From JACQFK01 sp041482015 (GTDB taxonomy: Bacteria > Planctomycetota > MHYJ01 > JACPRB01), in the NCBI GenBank assembly GCA_041482015.1, contig JBGPCZ010000123.1:1-18277 (forward strand): a DNA stretch of 18,277 nt, written 5' to 3'. Both the position numbers and the translations under genes were made by a program. Numbering within the stretch: position 1 is the stretch's first letter; each line of letters begins with the position of its first letter. This document shows, in pieces, positions 1 to 8,632 of the stretch. A model generated the notes under the pieces. It was not told where the DNA came from and did no database searches. It saw only the letters and a program-made list of their open reading frames with translations.

Positions 1-951
1 CAGCCCAAGCTCGCCGAGATGCCCCGCGACTTCTTCAAGGAGCTCGCCGTCTTCACGATCCTCAAGCCCATGGACCTCGATAAATACAAGTCCAGGCCCA
101 TGATCCAGTACTTCGGCGGTCGCGGGGCGGCCCTGGATGCGTCCGCCCCTGCAAAAGCGGTCCGGGTCCTCGAGTCGGGCGTCGTCGGCTCGCTCGATTA
201 CAAGATCATCGCGGCCGACAAGGCCGACGACCTCTTCACCTGGCTCAAGGACAACCAGTACGCCTTCGCGGGCGACGTCGCGTCGCTCGACCACTACGTG
301 AAGAAGAAGTGGTTCTTCACCGTGATGAAGATCGATCCCAAGCAGATGAAGAAGAACGCGGACGGCAGCTACGCGGGCGAGGTTACGCCCACGCAGTTCC
401 GCTTCTCGTCGAAGCAGCCGGTCTATCCCATTCGCATCACCCAGATCAGCGTCAAGACGACCACCGAGGCCCTCTTCTACATCCTCACGAAGACGAAGAT
501 GGACCTCCCCGGCGACTGGTCCTACCAGTGCCAGTTCCAGCCCATGTGGGAGCAGGCGCTCTCCTTCGCCGTCCCCGGGAAGGTCACCCAGGAGGAGAAG
601 GACTGGCAGGCCGTCGTCAAGGCGAGGCTCGACGAACTCAATCGCAAGGCGGCCGAGATCCAGGGCAAGCGCCGCACGCCGACGAAGATGGAGTACGCGA
701 AGAAGCTGACCGAGGAGGACCTGGGCGTCCTCGACGGGACCCTGAAGTACGATCGCGTCGCGGACAAGGAGGCGATCGACAACCTGAAGATCCTGAAGGG
801 CCACCTCCGCAAAGACCTCTTCCTCACCAAGTGCCGCAAGATCTTCCACAAGGAGGAAATGACCGACGACCTCGTCTTCGTCCCCGCAAAGCTCGGGGAC
901 AAGGAGGACTCGGTGGTTTACGACCGCATTCTTCCGACGTCACCCCCATGA
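1..951 (+). CDS. DUF2330-like protein, 3' part (5' end outside window)
   Basis: The frame is open from base 1, so the gene begins upstream of the window; the ATG at 19 is internal or at best an alternative start. The visible 316 residues include VRVLESGVVGSLDYKI, ADDLFTWLKDNQYAF, YVKKKWFFTVMKID and FRFSSKQPVYPIRITQIS. This order (a V-G-x-x-D strand, an ADDL-WL helix, a YV-x-x-x-W-F strand, then a PVYPIRI strand) matches my recollection of DUF2330 proteins, which are exported and of unknown function. The C-terminal 110 residues are Lys/Glu-rich and probably helical, and I recognise no motif there. The stop overlaps the ATG of the next gene in an ATGA, which implies translational coupling with the di-haem lipoprotein downstream. 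Family assignment is by pattern memory; molecular function is unknown. Confidence 0.7.
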   Translation, partial: QPKLAEMPRDFFKELAVFTILKPMDLDKYKSRPMIQYFGGRGAALDASAPAKAVRVLESGVVGSLDYKIIAADKADDLFTWLKDNQYAFAGDVASLDHYVKKKWFFTVMKIDPKQMKKNADGSYAGEVTPTQFRFSSKQPVYPIRITQISVKTTTEALFYILTKTKMDLPGDWSYQCQFQPMWEQALSFAVPGKVTQEEKDWQAVVKARLDELNRKAAEIQGKRRTPTKMEYAKKLTEEDLGVLDGTLKYDRVADKEAIDNLKILKGHLRKDLFLTKCRKIFHKEEMTDDLVFVPAKLGDKEDSVVYDRILPTSPP

Positions 952-2783
952 GAAGACTCCTCGCCCTAATCCTGCTCGCGGGGTGCGCGGCCCCGGAGGT
1001 GCGGAAGCCCGAGGCGCCGGTGAAGCTCACCTACTCCAGCGAGCGGCCCGGCGGTTCAGGCGACGACCCCGTCGAGTGCCCGCGCGACCTGACGGGCCGA
1101 TCCGTCAAGACACGCCGCGTCCGCGCCATCCACGGCGACCCCGAAAAGCCCGGCACCGCCGCGTGGTTCATCGCGAAGGACCCGTGGCTCGCCTGGCAGC
1201 GGGGGCGCGAGCTCTGCCAGCGCGAGTTCTCCGCGGCCGACGGCGTCTTCGGCGAAAGCGGCAAGCTCGACGGCAAGTCGCTCCGCGACGGCGTCACCAA
1301 GATGATGTCGCGCGACCACGCGAGCTCCTGCATCGCGTGCCACAACACCCCCTGGCGCGACCTCGGCGCGGGGACCACGATCGCCAAGAACGCCGGCTCC
1401 GGCCGGAACACGCCCCACGTCTTCGGCGGCGGGATCCTCGAGATGCTCGCCCTCGAGACCCGCGCGAAGCTCCTGGCGATCGCCGACGCGAACGGCGACG
1501 GCTGGATCTCGAAGGAGGAGGCGAAGGGAAAGCGCGCGATCCTCAGGAACCTCGCGACGATCGACTACGGCTCCTTTGACGACGCGAACGGAGACGGGAA
1601 GCCCGACCTCGACTCGATCTGCTACGTGTGGTACGTCGACGCGCAGGGAAAGCGCATCCCCTGGGCGAAGTCGCTCAAGGAGGCGGGCGTGGCCGGCTAC
1701 GACTTCGAGGTCCAGGTCTTCGGCCACGGCCAGCGCGACCGGCTGAGCCACGGCGGGATCGCGGGCACGCTCCGCGCCTTCACGGCCAACGCGTTCGACA
1801 TCCACTCGGGGATGCAGGCCTGCGACCCGACGATGAACGACGAGCCCGCGGGCGACGGCCACGCCCGGGTCTCCCTCTGCGGCGCGCAGCAGTTCTACAC
1901 GGGGGCCACCCGCGACCGCGGCCTGCGGCGCGACGCGCGGGGAGTGAGCCTCGACGACCCCGACCGCGACGGCGTTCTCGAGGAGATCACCGAGGGCGAC
2001 CTCGACCTCGCCGAGTTCTACCAGCTCAACCTGCCGCGCCCGGCCGAGCTCCGACGCACCCCGCGCCGCGAGCGCGGCCGCGAGACGTTCGGCCGGATCG
2101 GCTGCGCGTCGTGCCACGTCCCCGACTGGCGGATCGACCGCGACCGCCGCTTCTTCGACCTCGAGGTCGCGAAGAATCCAAAGGGGGAGCTCGCCGGAAA
2201 GCTCCGGCGCACGACGCCCGGCGGGCCCGTCGAGGTGCGCGGGATCTACTCGGACCTCCGCCACCACGATCTCGGCGAGGCGTTCCACGAGGTCCAGTTC
2301 GACGGCAGCGTGATCCGCCGGTTCCGGACGTCGCCGCTCTGGGGCGCCGGCTCGACGGCCCCTTACGGCCACGACGGCGCCAGCCTCTCGCTCGACGACG
2401 TCATCCGTCGCCACGGCGGCGAAGCGCTCGAGGCCCGGCGCGCGTACGAAGCGATGGGCGAGGAGGACCGCGGCGCGGTGCTCGATTTCCTCTCGGGCCT
2501 CGTCCTCTATTCGCTCGAAACCCTGCCGTGCGACGTGGACGGCGACGGCGAGATCTCGGAACACTTCATCGTGGCCGGGAGGGACACGGGCCGCGAGACC
2601 TTCAACCCCGAATGGCTCTTCCGCGTGCCGGGCGAGGTCGAGGGCTGGGTCACGGCGCCCGACGGCAGCCGCGTCTTCTCGCGCGCGCTGCGCAACGTCG
2701 AGGAGGCTTACGGATGCCGCCTGCCGTGGATCGTCGACCGTGACCGCGACGGCTTCCCCGACATTCTTGAACGTCGTCGCTAA
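948..2783 (+). CDS. Di-haem cytochrome c oxidoreductase (DHOR/thiol oxidoreductase-like) lipoprotein with Asp-rich Ca-binding-like loops
   Basis: A 611-residue protein. The ATG at 948 gives a lipoprotein signal peptide with lipobox LLAGC (Cys13). Two haem c sites are visible: CIACH (128-132), followed by an N-T-P-H-x-F-G-G-G segment typical of the first DHOR domain, and CASCH (386-390) after GRETFGRIG. The C-terminal stretch TSPLWGAGSTAPYGHDG (461-477) is characteristic of the DHOR/MauG/cytochrome c peroxidase superfamily. Five Asp-rich loops are added: D180-E191 (a full 12-residue EF-hand loop), D212-, D337-, D529- and D597-, of DxDxDG or DxNxDG type. It is probably membrane-anchored and faces the periplasm, moving electrons between its two haems. 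The substrate is not evident. Translation is probably coupled to the DUF2330-like gene by an ATGA overlap. Its stop overlaps the stop of convergent map by 4 nt. Confidence 0.88.
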   Translation: MRRLLALILLAGCAAPEVRKPEAPVKLTYSSERPGGSGDDPVECPRDLTGRSVKTRRVRAIHGDPEKPGTAAWFIAKDPWLAWQRGRELCQREFSAADGVFGESGKLDGKSLRDGVTKMMSRDHASSCIACHNTPWRDLGAGTTIAKNAGSGRNTPHVFGGGILEMLALETRAKLLAIADANGDGWISKEEAKGKRAILRNLATIDYGSFDDANGDGKPDLDSICYVWYVDAQGKRIPWAKSLKEAGVAGYDFEVQVFGHGQRDRLSHGGIAGTLRAFTANAFDIHSGMQACDPTMNDEPAGDGHARVSLCGAQQFYTGATRDRGLRRDARGVSLDDPDRDGVLEEITEGDLDLAEFYQLNLPRPAELRRTPRRERGRETFGRIGCASCHVPDWRIDRDRRFFDLEVAKNPKGELAGKLRRTTPGGPVEVRGIYSDLRHHDLGEAFHEVQFDGSVIRRFRTSPLWGAGSTAPYGHDGASLSLDDVIRRHGGEALEARRAYEAMGEEDRGAVLDFLSGLVLYSLETLPCDVDGDGEISEHFIVAGRDTGRETFNPEWLFRVPGEVEGWVTAPDGSRVFSRALRNVEEAYGCRLPWIVDRDRDGFPDILERRR

Positions 2784-3553
2784 GCCCCGGGGAGCCGCGT
2801 CAGCACGTCGTGCCCGTCCTTCGTGACGGCGACCGTGTGCTCGAAGTGCGCCGAGAGCTTCTGGTCGTTCGTGACGACCGTCCAGTTGTCCTTCAGCGTG
2901 TGGACGCGCCGCGTGCCCTCGTTGACCATGGGCTCGATCGCGATGCAGATGCCCGGCTTGAGGATGTACTCGAAGCTGTCGATGGGCTGGGAGACGAAGT
3001 TCGGCACCTGCGGCGCCTCGTGCATGCTCGTCCCGATCCCGTGGCCGACGTACTCGCGGACCACGCTGTAGCCGCGCTCCTCCGCGTGCGTCTGCACGGC
3101 GCGGGCGATCTGTGAAAGCAGGCCGCCGGGCCGCACGACCCGGATGGCCGCCTCCAGGCAATCCCGCGTCACGTCGATCAGCCGCTGCGCCTTCTCGGAG
3201 ATCCGGCCCACGCCGACGGTGATGGCGGCGTCCCCCACGTAGCCCTTGTACGTCGCGCCCGCGTCGATCGAGATGATGTCGCCCTCCTTGAGCACGCGCG
3301 CGACCGAGGGGATGCCGTGGACGACCTCCTCGTTGACCGACGCGCAGATCGAGGCCGGGAAGCCGCGGTAGCCCTTGAACGTGGGCCGCGCGTCGGAATC
3401 GCGGACGTGCTTCTCGAAGACGGCGTCGAGGTCGGCGGTGGAGATCCCGGGCCGCACCCTTTCGCGGAGAAGCTTGAGGCCCCGGGCCACGATCTGGCCC
3501 GCCTGCCTCATGATCTCGATCTCGGCGGCCGTCTTGACGATGGGATGCGACAT
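2780..3553 (-). CDS. map: Type I methionine aminopeptidase
   Basis: Removes the initiator methionine from nascent proteins in the cytoplasm using two divalent metal ions. The 257-residue length is usual for bacterial type I enzymes. All metal ligands are in place: D97 (ISIDAG), D108 (YVGDAA), H171 (YVGHGIG), E207 (IAIEPM) and E238 (AHFEH), with the substrate-binding histidines H79 (EVVHGIPS) and H178 (MHEAP). No N-terminal zinc or SH3-binding extension is present. It lies 12 nt after adk and is the last gene of the spc operon here; its TAG overlaps the stop of the convergent oxidoreductase gene. The usual next genes (infA, rpmJ, rpsM) are absent from this location. Confidence 0.98.
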   Translation of the reverse strand: MSHPIVKTAAEIEIMRQAGQIVARGLKLLRERVRPGISTADLDAVFEKHVRDSDARPTFKGYRGFPASICASVNEEVVHGIPSVARVLKEGDIISIDAGATYKGYVGDAAITVGVGRISEKAQRLIDVTRDCLEAAIRVVRPGGLLSQIARAVQTHAEERGYSVVREYVGHGIGTSMHEAPQVPNFVSQPIDSFEYILKPGICIAIEPMVNEGTRRVHTLKDNWTVVTNDQKLSAHFEHTVAVTKDGHDVLTRLPGA

Positions 3554-3565
3554 GGCGCGACCAGC

Positions 3566-4213
3566 CTACCTTTTGGGAAGCGCCGCTTCAACCGCCCGCT
3601 GCACCTCGTCGGCGTCCTTCGAGGCGTCCACGCGGCGGACGATGCCCTGCTTCTCGTAGAACGGGATGATGGCGGCCGTCTCGGTGTGGTACTTCTCGAG
3701 CCGGAGGCGCACCTTGGGCTCCGTGTCGTCCTCGCGCTGGACGAGCAACGAGCCGTCCTCGTCGCACACGCCGTGCTTCCGCGGCTTCCGGAACGTCACG
3801 TGGTAGGGCGTGCCGCACCGGACGCAGGTCCGGCGCCCGGTGATGCGCTCGACGACCACGGCGTCGCCGCACTCGAGGAGGATTACCGCGTAGAGGAGCT
3901 CCCGGAGACGCGCGAGGAGCCCGTCGAGCGCAACCGCCTGCGGGACGGTGCGGGGGAAGCCGTCGAGGATGTAGCCCTTCCTCGTATCGGGCCTCTGGAA
4001 CCGCTCCTCGATGATGGTGATCATGAGGTCGTCCGGGACGAGGTTGCCGGCGCGCATGAGGCCCGCGGCCAGGCGACCGACGGGCGTGCCCTGCCGGATC
4101 GCCTCGCGGAGGATGTCGCCCGTGGAGATGTGGGGGATTCCGCGGGATTCGGCGACCCTCTTGGCCTGGGTCCCCTTGCCGGATCCCGGCGGTCCGACGA
4201 AGAGAAGCCTCAC
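3566..4213 (-). CDS. adk: Adenylate kinase with zinc-type LID
   Basis: Interconverts ATP + AMP and 2 ADP in the cytoplasm. The protein has 215 residues, the long-LID form. The P-loop is GPPGSGKGT (7-15), the AMP-binding region is STGDILREAI (30-39) and the DGFPRT motif is at 84-89. The LID carries C130-x2-C133-x16-C150-x2-D153, the Cys3Asp zinc site seen in Gram-positive-type enzymes rather than the zinc-free H-bonded LID of enterics. The start is GTG at 4213, with GGGGTGAG a few bases upstream. It follows secY after 70 nt, the largest gap inside the operon, and precedes map by 12 nt. Confidence 0.97.
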   Translation of the reverse strand: MRLLFVGPPGSGKGTQAKRVAESRGIPHISTGDILREAIRQGTPVGRLAAGLMRAGNLVPDDLMITIIEERFQRPDTRKGYILDGFPRTVPQAVALDGLLARLRELLYAVILLECGDAVVVERITGRRTCVRCGTPYHVTFRKPRKHGVCDEDGSLLVQREDDTEPKVRLRLEKYHTETAAIIPFYEKQGIVRRVDASKDADEVQRAVEAALPKR

Positions 4214-4283
4214 GCACTCACCCCGAGGTCACAAGGATTGGACGTCGCATGTCCCGCCCGGCGCGGAAGCAATCCCCGGCGTC

Positions 4284-5630
4284 CTATCGGCGGCCCTGGA
4301 TACGGGTGTTTCCGCCGAGGAACCCGCCGTAGTGGTGCATGAGCAGGTACGACTCGATCTTCTGGATGATGTCGAGCCCGACGCCGACCACGATCAGGAT
4401 GCCGGTGCCGCCGAGGAAGGAGAGCAGCTGGCGCTGGATCTCGCCGCCAATCGCGGTCGACACGAGGTCGGGCAGCAGGGCGATCACGCAGAGAAACGCC
4501 GCGCCGCAGAGCGTGATGCGCGAAAGGATCGTGTTCAGGTAGGTCGCCGTGTTCTCGCCGGGGCGGATGCCCGGGACGAAGCTGCCGCTCTCCTTGAGCT
4601 GGAGGGCGATGTCGTCCGGCTTCATGAACAGGTAGGTCCAGAAGTACGAGAAGAACACGATCATGGTCACGTAGAACATCGTGTAGAAGAACCAGCCGCG
4701 CTGGAAGATGTCGCGCAGGCCGCCCAGCCCGGGGATGAGCCCGATCATCTGGGGCACGACCATGAGGGACGAGGCGAAGATCACCGGCATCACGCCCGAC
4801 GTATTCACGCGCAGCGGCAGGAAGTTCCGCCCGCCCGTCATCATGCGCCGGCCGCGGATGTGCTTGGCGTGCTGGAGCGGGATCCGCCGCTGGGCCTGCG
4901 TCACGAACACGACCGCGACCACGGTCCCCAGGTAGATCGCGAGGATGAGGATCACCGACCCCATCGGGACGTCTCCCGCCCGCGCCTTGACGAAGAGCGT
5001 GCCCAGGATCGCCGGCATGCGGGCCACGATGCCCGACATGATCAGGACGCTCGCGCCGTTGCCCACGCCCCGCTCGGTGATCTGTTCGCCGAGCCACATG
5101 ATGAAGAGCGAGCCCGCCGCCATCCCGAGCATCAGGAAGATGACCGTGTCGACGCCCGACCCGGTCAGGAGCTCGAGCCGGCCCTCGGCCTTTCGAGCGG
5201 CGCTCCACTTGGCGAGCTGGCTCGCGGCAAAGAAGCCCTGGACGAGGCAGACGGGGACCGCGGCGTAGCGCGTGTACTGCTGGATCTTGCGCTGCCCGCT
5301 CGGCCCCTCCTTGGCGATCGCCTCGAGGTTCGGGCTCACCTTGGTCATGAGCTGCATGATGATCGACGCGGTGATGTACGGCATGATGCCCAGCGAGAAG
5401 AGCGCGAGATTCCCCAGCGCCCCGCCCGTGAAGACCTGGATGAGGCCGAAGATGTCCTGGCCCGACTTGGACATCTCGTGCTGCCACTCCTCGATCGCGA
5501 CGGGGTTCACGCCGGGCAACGAGATGTGGGAGCCGATGCGGAAGACCACGAGCAGTCCGAACGTCCAGAGGATGCGGGTCCGGAGCTCCGGGATCTTGAA
5601 GGTGTTCTTGAGCGACTGGAGGACCTGCAT
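4284..5630 (-). CDS. secY: Protein translocase subunit SecY
   Basis: Channel-forming subunit of the SecYEG translocon in the inner membrane. The 448 residues give about ten hydrophobic helices, as in the family. Diagnostic stretches are GIMPYITASIIMQLM (81-95, helix 2 and plug-adjacent), GPSGQRKIQQYTRYA in the first cytosolic loop, ERGVGNGASVLIMSGI, and the cytosolic RRIPLQHAKHIRGRRMM preceding NFLPLRVNTSGVMP. The start is ATG, 15 nt after rplO, with TAGGAT as Shine-Dalgarno. Its position after rplO is the classical spc order. No truncation is seen; the C-terminus ends soon after the last helix (GGFLGGNTRIQGRR). Confidence 0.98.
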   Translation of the reverse strand: MQVLQSLKNTFKIPELRTRILWTFGLLVVFRIGSHISLPGVNPVAIEEWQHEMSKSGQDIFGLIQVFTGGALGNLALFSLGIMPYITASIIMQLMTKVSPNLEAIAKEGPSGQRKIQQYTRYAAVPVCLVQGFFAASQLAKWSAARKAEGRLELLTGSGVDTVIFLMLGMAAGSLFIMWLGEQITERGVGNGASVLIMSGIVARMPAILGTLFVKARAGDVPMGSVILILAIYLGTVVAVVFVTQAQRRIPLQHAKHIRGRRMMTGGRNFLPLRVNTSGVMPVIFASSLMVVPQMIGLIPGLGGLRDIFQRGWFFYTMFYVTMIVFFSYFWTYLFMKPDDIALQLKESGSFVPGIRPGENTATYLNTILSRITLCGAAFLCVIALLPDLVSTAIGGEIQRQLLSFLGGTGILIVVGVGLDIIQKIESYLLMHHYGGFLGGNTRIQGRR

Positions 5631-5645
5631 ACCGTATCCTACCCG

Positions 5646-6292
5646 TTACGGCTTCTTGGGCGGCTCCGACGGCGGCTTTTTCTCGGCGGGCGGCTTGCCC
5701 TCCGGAGCTCCAGCCTTGCCTGAGGCCGGAGGAGCGGCGGAGGGCTTCTTTTCCCCGGCGGGCTTCTCGCCCCCGGACTTCTTCGCCGCCGCCGCCGCCT
5801 CGGCCGCGGCCCTCTTCACGGGATCGCGCGGTTTCGGCACCGGCTTCTGGATCAGCGCCTCCGCCGTGCCGCCGGCCTTCTGGATCTTCTCGGCGGCGCT
5901 CTTCGTGAAGAGGTGCACCTTGACGGCCAGCTTCTTCGTCAGCGTCCCGTCCCCGAGCACCTTCACGCCGTCGCACCGCCGGTTGACCAGGCCCTTCGCG
6001 CGAAGCGAGGCCTCGTCGACCGTCTCGCCCGCGTTGAAGACTTTCTCCAGGTCGCCGACGTTCACTTCCTCGTATACGGACGCGAACGCCTTGTTGTTGA
6101 ACCCGAACTTGGGAAGGCGCCGGAGCATCGGCATCTGCCCGCCCTCGAAGTAGGGGCGGAAGCTCGTGCCCTGCCGGGCGTACTGGCCCTTCCGGCCGCG
6201 GCCGCAGGTCTTCCCGATGCCGCTGGAATGACCGCGCCCCTTGGGGAACTTGTACTTCCGGGGCAGGCCGCTGCTCTTGGCGTCGTTCAGGT

Positions 6293-6296
<4 letters not shown>
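5646..6296 (-). CDS. rplO: 50S ribosomal protein L15 with long Lys/Pro/Ala tail
   Basis: A 216-residue protein whose first ~147 residues are L15: a Gly/Arg-rich N-terminus (KGRGHSSGIGKTCGRG, 19-34), FEGGQMPMLRRLPKFGF (50-66) and an ordinary C-terminal domain. Residues ~148-216 are a low-complexity Lys/Pro/Ala/Glu tail, so the protein is about 70 residues longer than the usual ~145. The ATG start at 6296 overlaps the rpsE stop in an ATGA, which leaves no space for rpmD (L30), the usual gene between them. The frame is open further upstream within rpsE, but MNLNDAK is the family's normal N-terminus and fixes the start. Confidence 0.97.
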
Positions 6297-6859
<563 letters not shown>

Positions 6860-6874
6860 TCGTGTACCTCTTTC

Positions 6875-7429
6875 CTACTCTTTCTTGGATTCGGGTTTCG
6901 GGGGCTTCTGGCCCTGGGGCTTGTCGCCCCCGGGCTTCCCGCCCGGCGCCCCCTCCGGTCTCTGCTTCTTCTCCTTGACCTTCGCCTCCGGCTTCGCCGA
7001 CTTCTCCTTGCGCACCTTCGGAGGCTTGTCCTTCTTCTTCGGGTTCAGCAGGAAGTCCAGGCCGCCCTTCGCCGCCGCCTCGGCGAACGCGCGGACGCGC
7101 CCGTGGAAGCGGTAGTAGTTCCGGTCGAAGACGACCTTCGTGATCCCCTTGGCCTTCGCCACCTCGGCCAGCTTCGCGCCGACCGTCGCCGCGGCCTTCT
7201 TGTCGCCGCCGTTCTTGATCTGCCCCTTCAGGTCCTTCATGATCGTCGACGCCGCGGCGAGCGTCCTCCCCTCGGAGTCGTCGATGATCTGGGAGTGGAA
7301 ATGGCGGTGGCTGCGGTAGACGGAAAGCCGCGGGCGCTCCTTGGTGCCGAACACCGTGCGCCCAACGTGGAGCGACCGGCGCTCGCGCCGGTCCCACTTC
7401 CGCCGCTCGGATGACCTGTTCACGTTCAC
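6875..7429 (-). CDS. rplR: 50S ribosomal protein L18 with Lys/Pro-rich tail
   Basis: L18 binds 5S rRNA in the central protuberance. Residues 1-128 are the normal protein: RRERRSLHVGRTVFGTKERPRLSVYRSHRH-type N-terminus, then VVFDRNYYRFHGRVRAFAEAA (99-119). Residues ~129-184 form a Lys/Pro/Gly-rich tail without predicted structure, so the protein exceeds the usual ~120 by about 60 residues. The start is GTG at 7429, 14 nt after rplF, with GAGG five bases upstream; the second GTG, two codons later, is a possible alternative. The tail resembles that of rplO in composition. Confidence 0.96.
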   Translation of the reverse strand: MNVNRSSERRKWDRRERRSLHVGRTVFGTKERPRLSVYRSHRHFHSQIIDDSEGRTLAAASTIMKDLKGQIKNGGDKKAAATVGAKLAEVAKAKGITKVVFDRNYYRFHGRVRAFAEAAAKGGLDFLLNPKKKDKPPKVRKEKSAKPEAKVKEKKQRPEGAPGGKPGGDKPQGQKPPKPESKKE

Positions 7430-7443
7430 GGCCGCCTCGCTCT

Positions 7444-7995
7444 TTAAGTCGCGCCCGTCACGAAGGTCTTGCCCGCCTTCCGGCGCACGACCTCACCCTT
7501 GTACTTGATGCCCTTCAGGTTGTAGGGCTCCGCGGGCCTCTTGGCGCGGATCTCCGCGGCGAACTGCCCCACCGCCTGCTTGTCGATCCCTTTGACCGAG
7601 AGGGTCGTCGCCGTGGGACACGTCACCGTCAACCCCTTGGGGACGTACATGTCCACGGGGTGCGAGAACCCGAGCACCATCGTAATCTTGTCACCCGCGA
7701 TCTTCGCGTTGTAGCCCACGCCGCTGATCTCGAGCCCCTTCTCGTATCCCTTTGAGACGCCCTCCAGGAGGTTGGCCACGTGGCTCCGCCACGTCCCCCA
7801 GAGCGCCAGGTCCTGCTTCGTCTTCCCCTTGCAGGAGATGACGACGCGTTTCCCGTCCTCGACCTTCGCGGTGACCGCCGCGTGGATCGTCACCGCGCCC
7901 TTCCCGGCCGGGCCTTCCGCCGAGACCCCCTGCCCCGACACGGTGACCTTCACCTTGTCGGGCACGTCGATGGGTTTCTTTCCGAGTCGGGACAT
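7444..7995 (-). CDS. rplF: 50S ribosomal protein L6
   Basis: A 183-residue L6 built of two related domains; it binds the sarcin-ricin region near the factor-binding site. It begins MSRLGKKPIDVPDKV, normal for the family, and ends with the L6 signature PYNLKGIKYKGEVVRRKAGK. The ATG start is 15 nt after rpsH. The upstream GTAGAGAATAGAAAA gives only a weak Shine-Dalgarno, so expression may rely on coupling to rpsH. Gene order rpsH-rplF-rplR is canonical. Confidence 0.98.
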   Translation of the reverse strand: MSRLGKKPIDVPDKVKVTVSGQGVSAEGPAGKGAVTIHAAVTAKVEDGKRVVISCKGKTKQDLALWGTWRSHVANLLEGVSKGYEKGLEISGVGYNAKIAGDKITMVLGFSHPVDMYVPKGLTVTCPTATTLSVKGIDKQAVGQFAAEIRAKRPAEPYNLKGIKYKGEVVRRKAGKTFVTGAT

Positions 7996-8010
7996 TTTTC
8001 TATTCTCTAC

Positions 8011-8418
8011 TTACCAGACTTTGCAGATGAGTTCGCCGCCCACGCGCTGCTTCTTCGCCTGGCGGTCGCTCAGGATCCCCTTGGACGTCGAGAGGACCGA
8101 GATGCCCAGGCCGTCGAGGACGCGGCCGAGGCGATCCACGCCGCGGAAGATGCGGCAGCCGGGCGTCGAGACGCGCTTGATCTCCGTGATCAGCGCGCCC
8201 CCCTCGCTGTCATATTTCAGGTACAAGTGGAGCGTCTTGAGGTACGTCCGCTTCTCGTCGGTCGTGACCTTCACGTCCTCGAGGTACCCCTCGGAGCGGA
8301 GCACCTTCGCGACCCCCTCCTTCATGCGGGAATGAGGCAGGGAGACACGCTTGTGGCGCCGGCCATGCGCGTTCTTGATCATGCAGACCATGTCGCCGAC
8401 GGGGTCGCTGCTGGGCAT
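8011..8418 (-). CDS. rpsH: 30S ribosomal protein S8
   Basis: A 135-residue S8, which binds the central domain of 16S rRNA and in enterics also represses the spc operon. The N-terminus has DPVGDMVCMIKNA (5-17) and the C-terminus the signature GLGISVLSTSKGILSD (103-118), followed by QRVGGELICKVW. The ATG at 8418 lies 13 nt after the rpsN stop. I cannot identify an S8-binding mRNA structure by eye, so autoregulation here is not shown. Confidence 0.98.
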   Translation of the reverse strand: MPSSDPVGDMVCMIKNAHGRRHKRVSLPHSRMKEGVAKVLRSEGYLEDVKVTTDEKRTYLKTLHLYLKYDSEGGALITEIKRVSTPGCRIFRGVDRLGRVLDGLGISVLSTSKGILSDRQAKKQRVGGELICKVW

Positions 8419-8431
8419 CTTTACCCCTTCC

Positions 8432-8617
8432 TTACCACGAGGCCTTCCGGACGCCGGGAATCTCGGCGGCGCTGGCGATCTTGCGGAAGCACAGCCGGCA
8501 GATCTTGAATTTCCGGTGGTACCCGCGGCGCCGGCCGCAGATCGAGCAGCGGTTGTAGGCCCGTGTCGAGAACTTGGGCTTCTTCTTCTGCTTGACCTTC
8601 CACCGGATACTGGCCAT
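8432..8617 (-). CDS. rpsN: 30S ribosomal protein S14, zinc type (type Z)
   Basis: A 61-residue protein of the short S14 class. Zinc ligands C24, C27, C40 and C43 form CX2C-X12-CX2C, in CSICG and CRLCF, and the C-terminus is EIPGVRKASW, the family end. S14 sits in the 30S head. ATG start with GAGGCGAGAT upstream, 15 nt after rplE. The zinc form in the spc operon is normal for many phyla; no zinc-free paralogue is visible in this window. Confidence 0.98.
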   Translation of the reverse strand: MASIRWKVKQKKKPKFSTRAYNRCSICGRRRGYHRKFKICRLCFRKIASAAEIPGVRKASW

Positions 8618-8632
8618 CCGCGATCTCGCCTC

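Noticed and set aside
1056..3161. Long open frame antisense to the di-haem oxidoreductase gene
   Set aside because: Its translation is Arg/Ala/Pro-rich with no domain; it is the usual shadow of GC-rich codon bias opposite a clearly conserved gene.
4214..4283. 70-bp secY-adk gap as a small gene or regulatory RNA
   Set aside because: No frame or convincing structure; only a weak 6-bp GGATTG/CAATCC inverted repeat is seen.
4210..5976. Long minus-strand frame across secY and the rplO end
   Set aside because: It is out of frame with both genes, which have intact family sequences; its composition is Arg/Gly-rich only.
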